From contig CBDFMY010000001.1 in NCBI GenBank assembly GCA_965249835.1, forward strand, positions 470,609 to 534,608: a stretch of 64,000 bases of DNA. The letters run 5' to 3'. Both the position numbers and the translations under genes were made by a program. The DNA comes from JAHRAW01 sp965249835. GTDB taxonomy: Bacteria; Pseudomonadota; Gammaproteobacteria; Arenicellales; Poriferihabitantaceae. Every line of letters starts with the position of its first letter. The first letter of the stretch is position 1. Of this stretch, positions 18,472 to 27,215 are shown piece by piece. Under the pieces are notes generated by a model, which saw nothing but the letters and a program-made list of their open reading frames with translations, searched no databases and was not told the origin of the DNA.

Positions 18472-18628
18472 TCCAATGCTCCATGAAAAAGTGCGGAGCG
18501 TATCCGATTTTTTTGCCGAGTCAATTGTGGCGGTGCAAAAACTCGGTGTTTTGTGGTATTTCTCAACACTTCCGAAAATTTGCTATCATCCAACCCACCG
18601 TCACTACAACGGCACGAATAATTTTGCT

Positions 18629-19822
18629 ATGGGCAAACTACTGGTCATTGATGAACAAGGAGGCGCGAAGGTTCCTTTTTTGCGAGGGATGTTGACGCGC
18701 TCGTTGCAGGATGCCGGGCTAAACTTCGCCAATGCCTATAAACTGGCGACCGATATTCGCGACGAGTTGGATGATATTGAGGAAATCACCAGCGTCGAAT
18801 TGCGCGCACGCACCATCGAAGTGCTGTCGGAATATCATCCGGGCAAAACGTTGCGGCGTTATCAGCGGGCCGATATTTATCGCGAAAATCTCCAGGTGGT
18901 CTACAGCGATGGCCATAACGCGCCTTTTTCTCGTGGCATACACGCGCAACGGCTGGAGAGTTGTTCGCTGCCGCACAACAAATGCAACACCATCGCCCGC
19001 CTGATTCACAGCAAACTGGTGCGTGACAAGCAACGAAAAATCACCACCGATGAATTGACCGCGATTACCTATCGCACCATTCGCAAGGAGTTGGATCAGG
19101 AATCCGCGGACTATTATTTGATGTGGGATGATTTTATCGACAGCGATCGGCCATTGTTGGTGTTGCTTGGTGGCGTAGCCGGCACCGGCAAGAGCACGGT
19201 CGCCACCGAACTCGCCAATGGGCTCGGCATCGTGCGCACGCAGTCCACGGATATGCTGCGCGAGGTGATGCGCATTCTCATTCCGGAGCGCGTGGCGCCG
19301 CTGTTGCACACTTCGTCTTTCGCCGCCGGAGCCGCCGCAGACAGTGCCGATATGTATGTCATCAAGGACGATGAAAATCTACTGTATGGATTTCAACGCC
19401 AGGCGGAACTGGTGGAGGTGGCGTGTCAGGCGGTATTGCAACGGGCGTTGAACGAGCGGGTTTCGATGATCCTTGAAGGCGTTCACATTCGCCCGACTTT
19501 GTTACAGCATGTGGACACCAGCGATGCCGTGGTCGTGCCGTTAATCCTGTGCGTGCTGGACAAGGAGGTATTAATCAGCCACATCAAAGGGCGGCGGGCG
19601 ACCACTCGGCAACGTCGCGCCGCGCGCTATCTCGAAAGCATCGAACAAATCTGGCAGTTACAATCGGCCTTGTTGTCCGAGGCCGACGGTGCCGACATTC
19701 AGATTCTCAACAACCTCGACCGCGAGCAAACCGTTAGCGAAATCATCAAGACCATCACACTGACCATCGCCGCCACCTACTCGCCCAGCCGTCTCAAGGC
19801 GTTGAAAGCCCCCTATAAATAA
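18629..19822 (+). CDS. 2-phosphoglycerate kinase
   Basis: Predicted kinase of about 397 residues converting 2-phosphoglycerate plus ATP to 2,3-bisphosphoglycerate. The N-terminal third resembles the ATP-cone-like domain of this family. The P-loop GGVAGTGKST (residues 181-190) is followed by TQSTDMLREVMR, EGVHIRP and KGRRATTRQRRAARYLE, all typical of archaeal and bacterial 2PGK proteins. The ATG at 18629 removes 70 codons of upstream frame that overlap the TolC-like gene. It ends 3 bases before the phosphoglycerate mutase gene, so the two form an operon. Confidence 0.82.
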   Translation: MGKLLVIDEQGGAKVPFLRGMLTRSLQDAGLNFANAYKLATDIRDELDDIEEITSVELRARTIEVLSEYHPGKTLRRYQRADIYRENLQVVYSDGHNAPFSRGIHAQRLESCSLPHNKCNTIARLIHSKLVRDKQRKITTDELTAITYRTIRKELDQESADYYLMWDDFIDSDRPLLVLLGGVAGTGKSTVATELANGLGIVRTQSTDMLREVMRILIPERVAPLLHTSSFAAGAAADSADMYVIKDDENLLYGFQRQAELVEVACQAVLQRALNERVSMILEGVHIRPTLLQHVDTSDAVVVPLILCVLDKEVLISHIKGRRATTRQRRAARYLESIEQIWQLQSALLSEADGADIQILNNLDREQTVSEIIKTITLTIAATYSPSRLKALKAPYK

Positions 19823-19825
19823 CCC

Positions 19826-21187
19826 GTGCAAACTTCCGGTTTGACAAACACTGGCAATAACCAGAATAGAAACCTGATCAAAGGATTGGTATTCATTCTG
19901 GACGGACTCGGCGATCGTCCGTGTCCGCAACTGGACGGCAAAACGCCGCTGGAATCTGCTGAGACGCCGGTGCTGGATGCGCTGGCTTTGCGCCATCAAT
20001 GCGGCATGATGGATCCGCTGTTGCCGGGCATGCCGGTCGACACCCACACCGGTGTCGGTATTTTATTCGGGCTGAGTCCCGAGCAAGCGGTTGGTTTGCG
20101 CCGGGGACCGATTGAGGCGGCCGGTATCGGTCTGAAGTTGCAACCCGGCGATGTGTTGTGGCGCGCCAATCTCGCTTCGGTGGAAAAAACGCCGCACGGT
20201 TATCGCATCCTCGACCGCCGCGCCGGCCGCATTCGCGATGAAGTCGAAACCTTGTGCGCGGCTTTGCAAGAAATCAAAGTCGCGCCCGGCATCACCGCGA
20301 GTTTGCATCCGGCCACGCAACATCGCACGGTCTTGCTGTTTCGTGCGAATGTCGACAACTTGGGCAGTGCCGCCACCACCGCCACCATTGGACTGTCGGC
20401 AGAGGTCAGCGACACCGACCCGGGCGGGCATGACATGGATCGCGGGATTCTAAAAGCCGCGCCCTTGCAAACGACACAAGCCGCACAAACCACCGCCGAC
20501 GCGCTCAATCATTTCACCGACTGTGCCCATGAAATTCTGGCAAACCATCCGGTGAATGTGGCGCGGATTGCCCACGCACTGCCGCCCGCCAACGGCATCA
20601 TCGTGCGCAGTGCCGGCGGCGATCACGCGTTGGAAAATCGGCTCGCCAAACTCAAACTCAAGGTCGCAGCGGTGGCCGGCGAGATGACCATTCTGGGGCT
20701 TGCCCGACTGCTGGATTTTCATTGCTGCAGCAGCCCCCGTTTCACTTCCCTGCCGGACACCGACCTCGGCGAGAAACTGCGCATCTCCATTCAGGCATTG
20801 CAACACCACGACCTCGTGTTCGTACACATCAAAGGCACCGACACCGCGGCCCACGACAAAGACCCGCTGCTCAAGTCGGAGTTCATCACTCGCTTCGACC
20901 GCGAGTTGGGGAAACTTAATCTGGACGAAGTGGTGGTCGGGGTGTGCGCCGACCATTCCACCGACTCGGTGCGTGGCGAGCACAACGGCGACCCGGTGCC
21001 GGTGTTGCTGTGCAATCCCGGCGGTCGCCGCGACCGGGTCGACCAATACAACGAAACCGCTTGCGTCAGCGGTGCACTCGGCCGGATTACCGCGCAAGGA
21101 TTTTTAACCAGCGTGCTGGACGCTATGGGCGCGCTGGATAATTGCCAGCCAGCGGAATACTATTCGTTTCGCACGGGAGTTAAGTAG
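19826..21187 (+). CDS. apgM: Archaeal-type cofactor-independent phosphoglycerate mutase
   Basis: Alkaline-phosphatase-superfamily enzyme of 453 residues interconverting 2- and 3-phosphoglycerate without bisphosphoglycerate. Metal-binding and nucleophile motifs are visible: DGLGDRP (Asp 26, Asp 30), THTG (73-76), HIKGTDTAAHDKDPLLK and DHSTDS. The start is a GTG immediately after the kinase stop, with no better start nearby. Pairing with 2-phosphoglycerate kinase is unusual and suggests a shared role around 2-phosphoglycerate. Confidence 0.87.
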   Translation: MQTSGLTNTGNNQNRNLIKGLVFILDGLGDRPCPQLDGKTPLESAETPVLDALALRHQCGMMDPLLPGMPVDTHTGVGILFGLSPEQAVGLRRGPIEAAGIGLKLQPGDVLWRANLASVEKTPHGYRILDRRAGRIRDEVETLCAALQEIKVAPGITASLHPATQHRTVLLFRANVDNLGSAATTATIGLSAEVSDTDPGGHDMDRGILKAAPLQTTQAAQTTADALNHFTDCAHEILANHPVNVARIAHALPPANGIIVRSAGGDHALENRLAKLKLKVAAVAGEMTILGLARLLDFHCCSSPRFTSLPDTDLGEKLRISIQALQHHDLVFVHIKGTDTAAHDKDPLLKSEFITRFDRELGKLNLDEVVVGVCADHSTDSVRGEHNGDPVPVLLCNPGGRRDRVDQYNETACVSGALGRITAQGFLTSVLDAMGALDNCQPAEYYSFRTGVK

Positions 21188-21312
21188 GGGAGGTTGTTAT
21201 CCAGTTTATCGCCAGGGACGGCGGGTAGTTCGGCGGAGCAGGATGCGAGAGCCGAACAACACGCTTCCCACTTGGTCATTCCTGAGCCGCTATCATTCGT
21301 TGCCGTCTGAAT

Positions 21313-21738
21313 TTACTTGGGGAGAATGATGCACTCACGTTGCCATTTTCTGTTTTTGAGTTCGCCCTTTTTATCAATGACGGTGTCAGCATCCAGCCCG
21401 GTCAAAGTGAGCGAAACTGGTTTTTCGTCGTGGGTTTGTAAAATAAACGCCTTGCCTGATTCGTATTCACCGAGATAAAAAGTACGCCCTCGAATTGCAC
21501 CTTGGTCGGCGTATTTTTCCCCGTCCCAAAAACTCGATTCCACCTGTAGTCCACCTGAAATTTCTCTTATGGAAATAGAACATTTCTCGCCGGTGAATTT
21601 CAAGCCGACCGCGATGTTCCAAGGGTTCGGCACAGTAACCTCACCATCGAAGACCGTCGAGGGTTCAGTGCTTAATGCCGTGGTGCTAATGACCATCATA
21701 GATAACAAGACAGATAAAAAGAAAGACACACTTTTCAT
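21313..21738 (-). CDS. Secreted protein of unknown function
   Basis: Protein of 141 residues with a clear signal peptide (MKSVSFFLSVLLSMMVISTTALS). The mature part is short, rich in beta-strand patterns and contains two Cys that could form a disulfide (EKCSISIRE and QRECIILPK). I recognise no family. It stands alone, with a GGAAT-type leader before the ATG at 21738. It may be periplasmic. Confidence 0.65.
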   Translation of the reverse strand: MKSVSFFLSVLLSMMVISTTALSTEPSTVFDGEVTVPNPWNIAVGLKFTGEKCSISIREISGGLQVESSFWDGEKYADQGAIRGRTFYLGEYESGKAFILQTHDEKPVSLTLTGLDADTVIDKKGELKNRKWQRECIILPK

Positions 21739-21893
21739 TTCTATTCCTCACTACGATTTTATTCCAGTGACTTAACTCTGAGGTCGCTACTCAGAGATAC
21801 CTTCTATTGATGCCACACGATTGCGAGAAATTATATCGCAACTGACACCGCATGGCGACGAAAAGGCAAGCGCAATTCGGCAAAGCCGGAAGG

Positions 21894-23213
21894 TCACCGC
21901 TGGTCGCGCCAGCGATAGTAGCCAATGGCCGGGGTCAGGAACCATGGATTGCCGTGATACCAGAGTTTGCCCGGAAAGGGCAGGTTGTCCAAGGCGGTGG
22001 CGGCGCGCGGGTCGTCGGGTTGGCTGACTGCGCGCAAGCCGGTTTTCATGCCGAAGTAACTGGCAAGGGAAATCCCCGAACCGCAGTAGCCCATGCTGTA
22101 ATGAATGCCGTCGTGCATTCCGATGTGTGGCATTTGATCAAAGGTAAAACCGACCAATCCCATCCACGAATGGCTGACGCGCACGGATTCGAGTTCAGGA
22201 AAAAGGCGCGTCATTTGCTGATGGAGCAATCGTGCGCTGGCGCGAAGGTTGGTTTCGCGTATCGATACTCGTCCGCCGAAAAGTATCCGTCGCCGTTGCG
22301 GGCAGGCGCGGTAATACATGACCAGTTTGCGCGTGTCGGTGATGACGCGATGGTTTGGTATCAGGCGGTCGATGGTTTGTTGGGGCAGCGGTTCGGTGGC
22401 GATGATATACGAGCCCACCGGAATGATTCGGCGTTGCTGCCATTTTGTTATAGCGCCGGTGTAACCGCTGGTGGCGACGATGACGGTGTCCGCGGTAATG
22501 GTCCCTTTGCCGGTGGTGATGGTGAACGCGCCGCCGGATGCGTGCGGTTTTTGGATGGCGTTCACCGCGCAAGCGGCGATGACTTGCGCGCCGTTGGACA
22601 AGGCGCAGTCCAGCAGCCCCTGATGATAACGCCCCGGGTCAATGGAGGCATGGTGGGGATACACCACGCCACCGTGATATAACGAGGTGGCGACTTCGCG
22701 GCACTCATCGCCGGGTTCAAGCAGATACGCATCAATCGACAACTCACGCGGGATGTCATTTATTTTTTGCCTCAGTTCGGCGAAGGCTTTGCCGCTATGC
22801 GCGCCGTGAAATCGCCCGACTTTTTGGAGGTCGCAGTGGATATGATTTTCCGTGACAAATTGCTCAACCCAGGCCAGCGCGTTGTTGCCTTCGCGGAGAA
22901 TTGCCAGTGCCGCATCGCTGCCAAACTGCTTGGCGAGCAAAGGAAAGCCGGGTTTCAGACTGGTGCTGACTTGACCGCCGTTGCGCGTGCTGCATCCCCA
23001 CCCGGCGTCTTCGGCATCCACCACCACTGTGTGGCGTCCGTGTCCGGCGGTTTGAATGGCCGCGGATAATCCGGTGTAGCCCGAACCGATGATGACTACC
23101 TCGGCGGAACTCGGCAGCGCGCCCAGATCAGCGGAGTCGGCGAGCGGACGCGGCGTGCGCTCCCACCAGTAGGGAGTTTCCTTGAAGTCATCGGTGAATA
23201 TGCTTGAATTCAC
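21894..23213 (-). CDS. PuuB-like FAD-dependent amine oxidoreductase
   Basis: DAO-family flavoprotein of 439 residues, most like gamma-glutamylputrescine oxidase. The FAD-binding dinucleotide fold is VVIIGSGYTGLSAAIQTA near residue 40, and GCSTRNGGQVSTS matches the family motif near the flavin attachment region. The C-terminal part (YSMGYCGSGISLASYFG) closes the flavin site. It is last of three minus-strand genes with a glutamine-synthetase-like ligase and an enolase-superfamily enzyme. Substrate unknown; a gamma-glutamylated amine is a reasonable guess. A dispersed repeat abuts its 3' end. Confidence 0.85.
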   Translation of the reverse strand: MNSSIFTDDFKETPYWWERTPRPLADSADLGALPSSAEVVIIGSGYTGLSAAIQTAGHGRHTVVVDAEDAGWGCSTRNGGQVSTSLKPGFPLLAKQFGSDAALAILREGNNALAWVEQFVTENHIHCDLQKVGRFHGAHSGKAFAELRQKINDIPRELSIDAYLLEPGDECREVATSLYHGGVVYPHHASIDPGRYHQGLLDCALSNGAQVIAACAVNAIQKPHASGGAFTITTGKGTITADTVIVATSGYTGAITKWQQRRIIPVGSYIIATEPLPQQTIDRLIPNHRVITDTRKLVMYYRACPQRRRILFGGRVSIRETNLRASARLLHQQMTRLFPELESVRVSHSWMGLVGFTFDQMPHIGMHDGIHYSMGYCGSGISLASYFGMKTGLRAVSQPDDPRAATALDNLPFPGKLWYHGNPWFLTPAIGYYRWRDQR

Positions 23214-23249
23214 TATGATTTTATGACGACTTCAGGGACGACTTCCGGC

Positions 23250-24362
23250 TCACAATTCGCTTGCGTGATGCTGCGCCGCGTTCAGCCATTCGGGATTAAT
23301 TTCCACTCCCCAACCCGGTTGCTCGCTCAGCGTAACGCAACCGTCGGTGATGGTATACGGATCGTTGCGAAACAAACCACGCTGCCATGGATAATAGTCT
23401 TCGCCTTCAATGGAAAACTCAAGATACTTTCCGGCGTTGGGAATGGCGCGCAGAAAATGCATGGTGAACAGCGTGACCATGGAAAGATTAGCGCAGTGGG
23501 GTGTGCACGGCAGTGCGCGTTGCTCGGCCATCTTTGCCACTTGCAAGGCGCGACTCAGCCCGCCAAGGTAACAAATATCCGGTTGCACGATGTTGACCAC
23601 GCCCTCATCGATGATTCTTTTCCAGACCGGCAGTTCACAGTCCTGCTCGCCGCCAGTCACATCAATGGCAAGCCCGCATAACGCATCGGTGACTTGTTGG
23701 GTTTGTTCCAGTTCCCAATACGGGCAGGGTTCTTCCATGTGGCACACGCCGTGCTCGGCGAGAAATTTCCCCACGGTGATGGCTTTGTCCGGCGAGTAGC
23801 CGGAGTTGGCATCCACCAACAAGTCGACTTCGTCGTCCATTGCCGCACGCATGCGCACGACGATGTCTTCGGTTCGCCCGGGCCATTGGTCAATGTCGTG
23901 GCCACATTCCGCGGCGATGCGAAACTTAAATGCGTCAAATCCGTGCATATCCCGCAGCCGCGTCAACCGCTCGACTTCCTGCGCGCCGGTAATGTCGCGC
24001 CGCATGGACGATGCGTAAGCGCGAATGGGTCCGGGCTTGCCGCCGAGTAGCGCGTAAACCGGTTTGCCTTCCCGTTTCCCGCGCAAATCCCAAAGCGCGG
24101 TGTCCAGCCCGGCAAGCGCCCGGCGCAAATACGAACCCGGAAATTTATGTTCCCATTCGGGAATACGCGCGACAAGGGAATCAATATCCAGCGCATCTTT
24201 GCCGAGGGCATGGGGCGCAATCTGACGATGCACCACCAGCGAAGTAATGTCGGCGTTATAGGGAGCAACCTGTCCCCAGCCGAACGCACCGGTGTCGGTA
24301 GTAACCTTCACCATACCGACGAATTCGTTGGAGAAGGTTTGGATGGCGACTATTTTCATCAA
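23250..24362 (-). CDS. Mandelate racemase/muconate lactonizing enzyme family protein
   Basis: Enolase-superfamily enzyme of 370 residues. The three metal ligands are readable: Asp in LLVDANSGY, Glu in HMEEPCPYW and Glu in TGGEQDCE. A candidate general-base Lys sits in FKFRIA and a conserved His in PHCANLS. The family abstracts a proton alpha to a carboxylate, giving dehydration, racemisation or cycloisomerisation. It overlaps the upstream ligase gene by 4 bases (ATGA), so the two are translationally coupled. The true substrate is not deducible. Confidence 0.88.
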   Translation of the reverse strand: MMKIVAIQTFSNEFVGMVKVTTDTGAFGWGQVAPYNADITSLVVHRQIAPHALGKDALDIDSLVARIPEWEHKFPGSYLRRALAGLDTALWDLRGKREGKPVYALLGGKPGPIRAYASSMRRDITGAQEVERLTRLRDMHGFDAFKFRIAAECGHDIDQWPGRTEDIVVRMRAAMDDEVDLLVDANSGYSPDKAITVGKFLAEHGVCHMEEPCPYWELEQTQQVTDALCGLAIDVTGGEQDCELPVWKRIIDEGVVNIVQPDICYLGGLSRALQVAKMAEQRALPCTPHCANLSMVTLFTMHFLRAIPNAGKYLEFSIEGEDYYPWQRGLFRNDPYTITDGCVTLSEQPGWGVEINPEWLNAAQHHASEL

Positions 24363-25741
24363 ACATTCAACAGCAAATGTTCCCGCTCCCAGGCGCTGAT
24401 GACTTTGAGGAAGGTGTTGTATTCATGCTGCTTGACGCTACAGTAGAGGCGCAGGAATTTTTCACCGAGCAAATCGTGCAGTGGTTTGCATTGTTGCAAT
24501 TCGCTGACCGCTTCGCGCAAGGTGTGGGGCAGGGTGGTGTCGAGAGTGGCGGCGTTTCCAGAGACCGGTTTTTTCGCGGCAACCTGCTCGCACATACCCA
24601 GATAACCGCAAGCCAGCGAGGCGGCGATGGCGAGGTAGGGATTAACATCCGCGCCGGAGATGCGGTTTTCGATTCGCCGTGCGACGGGTTGTGAAATCGG
24701 CACGCGCAACCCGGCGGTGCGGTTGTCGTAACCCCATTCAATGTTTACCGGCGTGACAAAATCATCCGGTGCCAGTCGGCGATAGGAATTGACATTGGGC
24801 GCGCACAACGCCATGGCGGCCGGCAGGTATTTTTGCAGACCGCCGATGAAATGCTTAAACAATTTACTCTCATCGCCGCCACGGTTGCTGAAAATGTTGT
24901 TGCCAGTTTTGATATCCAGCACGCTTTGATGAATGTGTAATGCGCTGCCGGGCTGACCTTCCAGCGGTGCCGCCATGAAGGTGCCGTAAATTTTATGGCG
25001 CATGGCCACGCGCCGCAATCCGCGTTTGAAAAGAAACACCTGGTCGGCGAGTTCCATGGCATCACCGTGCAGCAAATTGATTTCCATTTGCGCGACGCCG
25101 GATTCGTGAATCAGCGTCTCAACGCCGATGTCCTGAATTTCGCAGTAGTTATGCAGGTCTTGAAAGAGCACCTCAAATTCATTCACCGCGTCGATGCTGA
25201 ACGCCTGACGACCGCTTTCCGCCCGCCCCGAACGACCCACCGGCGGCTCCAGCGGATAGTCGGCATCGGTATTTGGTTTAACCAGATAAAACTCCACTTC
25301 CGGCGCCACCACCGGCATCCATCCTTTTTTGCGATAGAGATCCAGCACCCGATGCAACACTTGTCGCGGCGCGACCTCCACCGGCGTGCCGTTGAAGTGA
25401 TAGCAGTCGTGGATGATCACCGCGCTGGGCCGCACGGCAAAAGGCACCGCCCGCACCGTGGCCGGGTCGGGCTTGAGGAATATGTCGCCATCGGAATCGT
25501 CCAGCACTTCCCATTTATTCGGGTAATCGCCGTTCACGGTTTGCGCAAAAATGCTCTCCGGCATACGCAGCCCGACCTCTTCGCGATATTTCCGCGCTGG
25601 CGTAATTTTGCCGCGCGCCACGCCGGTCATATCGGGCACCACCGCTTCGATTTCTTCAATGGCATTATCGTCGAGCCAGCGACGCAGGTCGGCGGGCAGT
25701 TTGGCGCGTGGGCCGGTACCGTTTTTCGAGCAGTTGGGCAT
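24359..25741 (-). CDS. Glutamine synthetase-family ligase (PuuA-like)
   Basis: Type I glutamine-synthetase-fold ligase of about 460 residues, closest in style to gamma-glutamylputrescine synthetase. The acidic metal site is in APEVEFYLV, the glutamate-site motif is GSALHIHQS, and NRTAGLRVP is the phosphate-binding Arg region. It lacks the Tyr adenylylation region of GlnA. It heads the operon with the enolase-superfamily enzyme and the FAD oxidase. The ATG at 25741 is preferred over an upstream TTG. Its promoter region is interrupted by the adjacent insertion sequence. Confidence 0.9.
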   Translation of the reverse strand: MPNCSKNGTGPRAKLPADLRRWLDDNAIEEIEAVVPDMTGVARGKITPARKYREEVGLRMPESIFAQTVNGDYPNKWEVLDDSDGDIFLKPDPATVRAVPFAVRPSAVIIHDCYHFNGTPVEVAPRQVLHRVLDLYRKKGWMPVVAPEVEFYLVKPNTDADYPLEPPVGRSGRAESGRQAFSIDAVNEFEVLFQDLHNYCEIQDIGVETLIHESGVAQMEINLLHGDAMELADQVFLFKRGLRRVAMRHKIYGTFMAAPLEGQPGSALHIHQSVLDIKTGNNIFSNRGGDESKLFKHFIGGLQKYLPAAMALCAPNVNSYRRLAPDDFVTPVNIEWGYDNRTAGLRVPISQPVARRIENRISGADVNPYLAIAASLACGYLGMCEQVAAKKPVSGNAATLDTTLPHTLREAVSELQQCKPLHDLLGEKFLRLYCSVKQHEYNTFLKVISAWEREHLLLNV

Positions 25742-25806
25742 GGTTGTTTTATCAGGCAAGTAGGGGCTATGATTATTACATTGTTACGCTGTTGATGCAG
25801 CGCCCC

Positions 25807-27158
25807 TGTTAGGAGTAAATAGAACTGTCCTAATAATTAGCACGACATCTGTCCGCTTTTAATTGGTTTATACTCCTGACATTGTGAAGCGGATTTACGC
25901 AACGTCAGCCTGTATTTGTTCCTCATTCAATAAACAGCCATCTTTTGAATATCATCCCAGTCGTCTAGGACCATGAAAAATTGAAATTAAGCCATCTAAA
26001 TGGATTACAACCTTTACTTTGGCTTTGATGTAATGATAGCGATGTTTGTCTTTCGGCAGCTGTAAATTGAGGTTGTTAAATTGCACGCAATTGTCTTTCC
26101 TCACCCTGCGCTCATAACGCTGACAAAGGTAATCATCCAGATTAACACCGGCAAGCCGGACAAATGCATTGCCTTGTTCTCTTGCAGGACGTGCAAACTC
26201 CTCGTTATAAGCCGGCATGTAATGATTGTTAAGGTATGCATTAGCGGCTGTTATATCGGTGATGCCGTTGAGCGCCAATTCTTGAGGTAATCGCCCTTGG
26301 TGAGTACCAAAGGCACGTTCAGATCGCCCGCGAGCCTCAGGCGAATAGGCAGCAATCATATCAATGCCTAACCGTTTTAAGGGCAATGCCAAATTGAGTC
26401 GGATTGTTTTTATCCACCTTGCCACCTACCTCTGGTGTATGCCAGTAATGGCGGTCCCTGTCGGAATAGAAAGTACAGAAAATACCTTTAGCCTTGAGTA
26501 CATCTTTGACACCCAGCAACGAACTGACCGTGCCTTCCTGTTCAACAAAGCGCATGGAATAATGCTCGTTAGTGGCATCATCCATAGTCACAATTAAATC
26601 CCAATACACCCCGGGCACCCATAAATGAGTACTGCCATCTTGATGGATCATCATGCCGGGCAATGCACTGGGGAGCCGTTTAATGCGATGAGGTCCAGGT
26701 GATTGACCTTTTGCCACCAAATCAGCTGTTTGAAGTTGGTTTTTAACCCAACTATAGCTACGTGCCCCCTGGTGTTTTCGTTGACGCCAACGATGAAAAT
26801 GCCTGACATTCCAGCCATTATATCGACTGGAATATAAACCGGTTAATGCCATCGCCTCATCAACCGGAGCGCACCGTACTGATAGGGTGTGCAGTCTTTT
26901 GTCACACAAGCCTTCCAGCCCTGACTCTTCATAACGGTTGATATACCTGCGAAAACTACGACTGCAGACTCCTAACAAACTGGCCGCCTCCTCTTGGCTT
27001 AATCGTTTGCATTGATAACCCTCATATGCATCTTCAAATCTCATCTGTTTTAATTCCTCAACAAAGGCTGTCCGGTTCATTTGCCACCCCCAAATAGGAT
27101 AGAATAAATCCGGACAGTTCACGTGTTAATTATTAGGACAGATAATTTACTCCTAACA
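25807..27158 (-). mobile_element. Insertion sequence (IS1202/ISNCY-like), 1.35 kb
   Basis: A transposase region is bounded by imperfect inverted repeats of about 38 bases. The left end begins TGTTAGGAGTAAAT at 25807; the right end is its complement finishing ATTTACTCCTAACA at 27158. Both ends share an inner TGTCCTAATAATTA block. No clean target-site duplication was seen, although GCCCC occurs next to both ends. The element sits between the divergent PuuA-like and PuuB-like genes. Confidence 0.85.
25952..27080 (-). pseudogene. IS transposase, frameshifted
   Basis: DDE transposase of the IS1202/ISNCY type, split in two frames. The upstream frame carries an N-terminal helix-turn-helix (LSQEEAASLLGVCSRSFRRY) and the first two catalytic Asp (HQDGSTHLW, YSDRDRHYW). 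The downstream frame supplies the catalytic Glu (GRSERAFGTHQ) and C-terminal part. The break is at an A4 run (26375-26378 on the minus strand): removing one A restores IALKRLGIDMIAAYSPE. It is either a real one-base insertion, which would inactivate the gene, a sequencing error, or less likely programmed +1 shifting. Confidence 0.85.
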
Positions 27159-27215
27159 TGCCCCCGTCCAGTTAATTCATCCGCCAATTCATCCGCCAAT
27201 CTCGCCGCCAATATA

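Noticed and set aside
18419..18628. Upstream extension of the 2-phosphoglycerate kinase frame
   Set aside because: It overlaps the TolC-like gene and its residues do not look like the kinase family; the ATG at 18629 gives the expected N-terminus.
27123..27215. Start of the second PuuB-like oxidase within the insertion-sequence end
   Set aside because: These 31 codons come from the element end and a short tandem repeat; PuuB relatives begin near the GTG at 27216.
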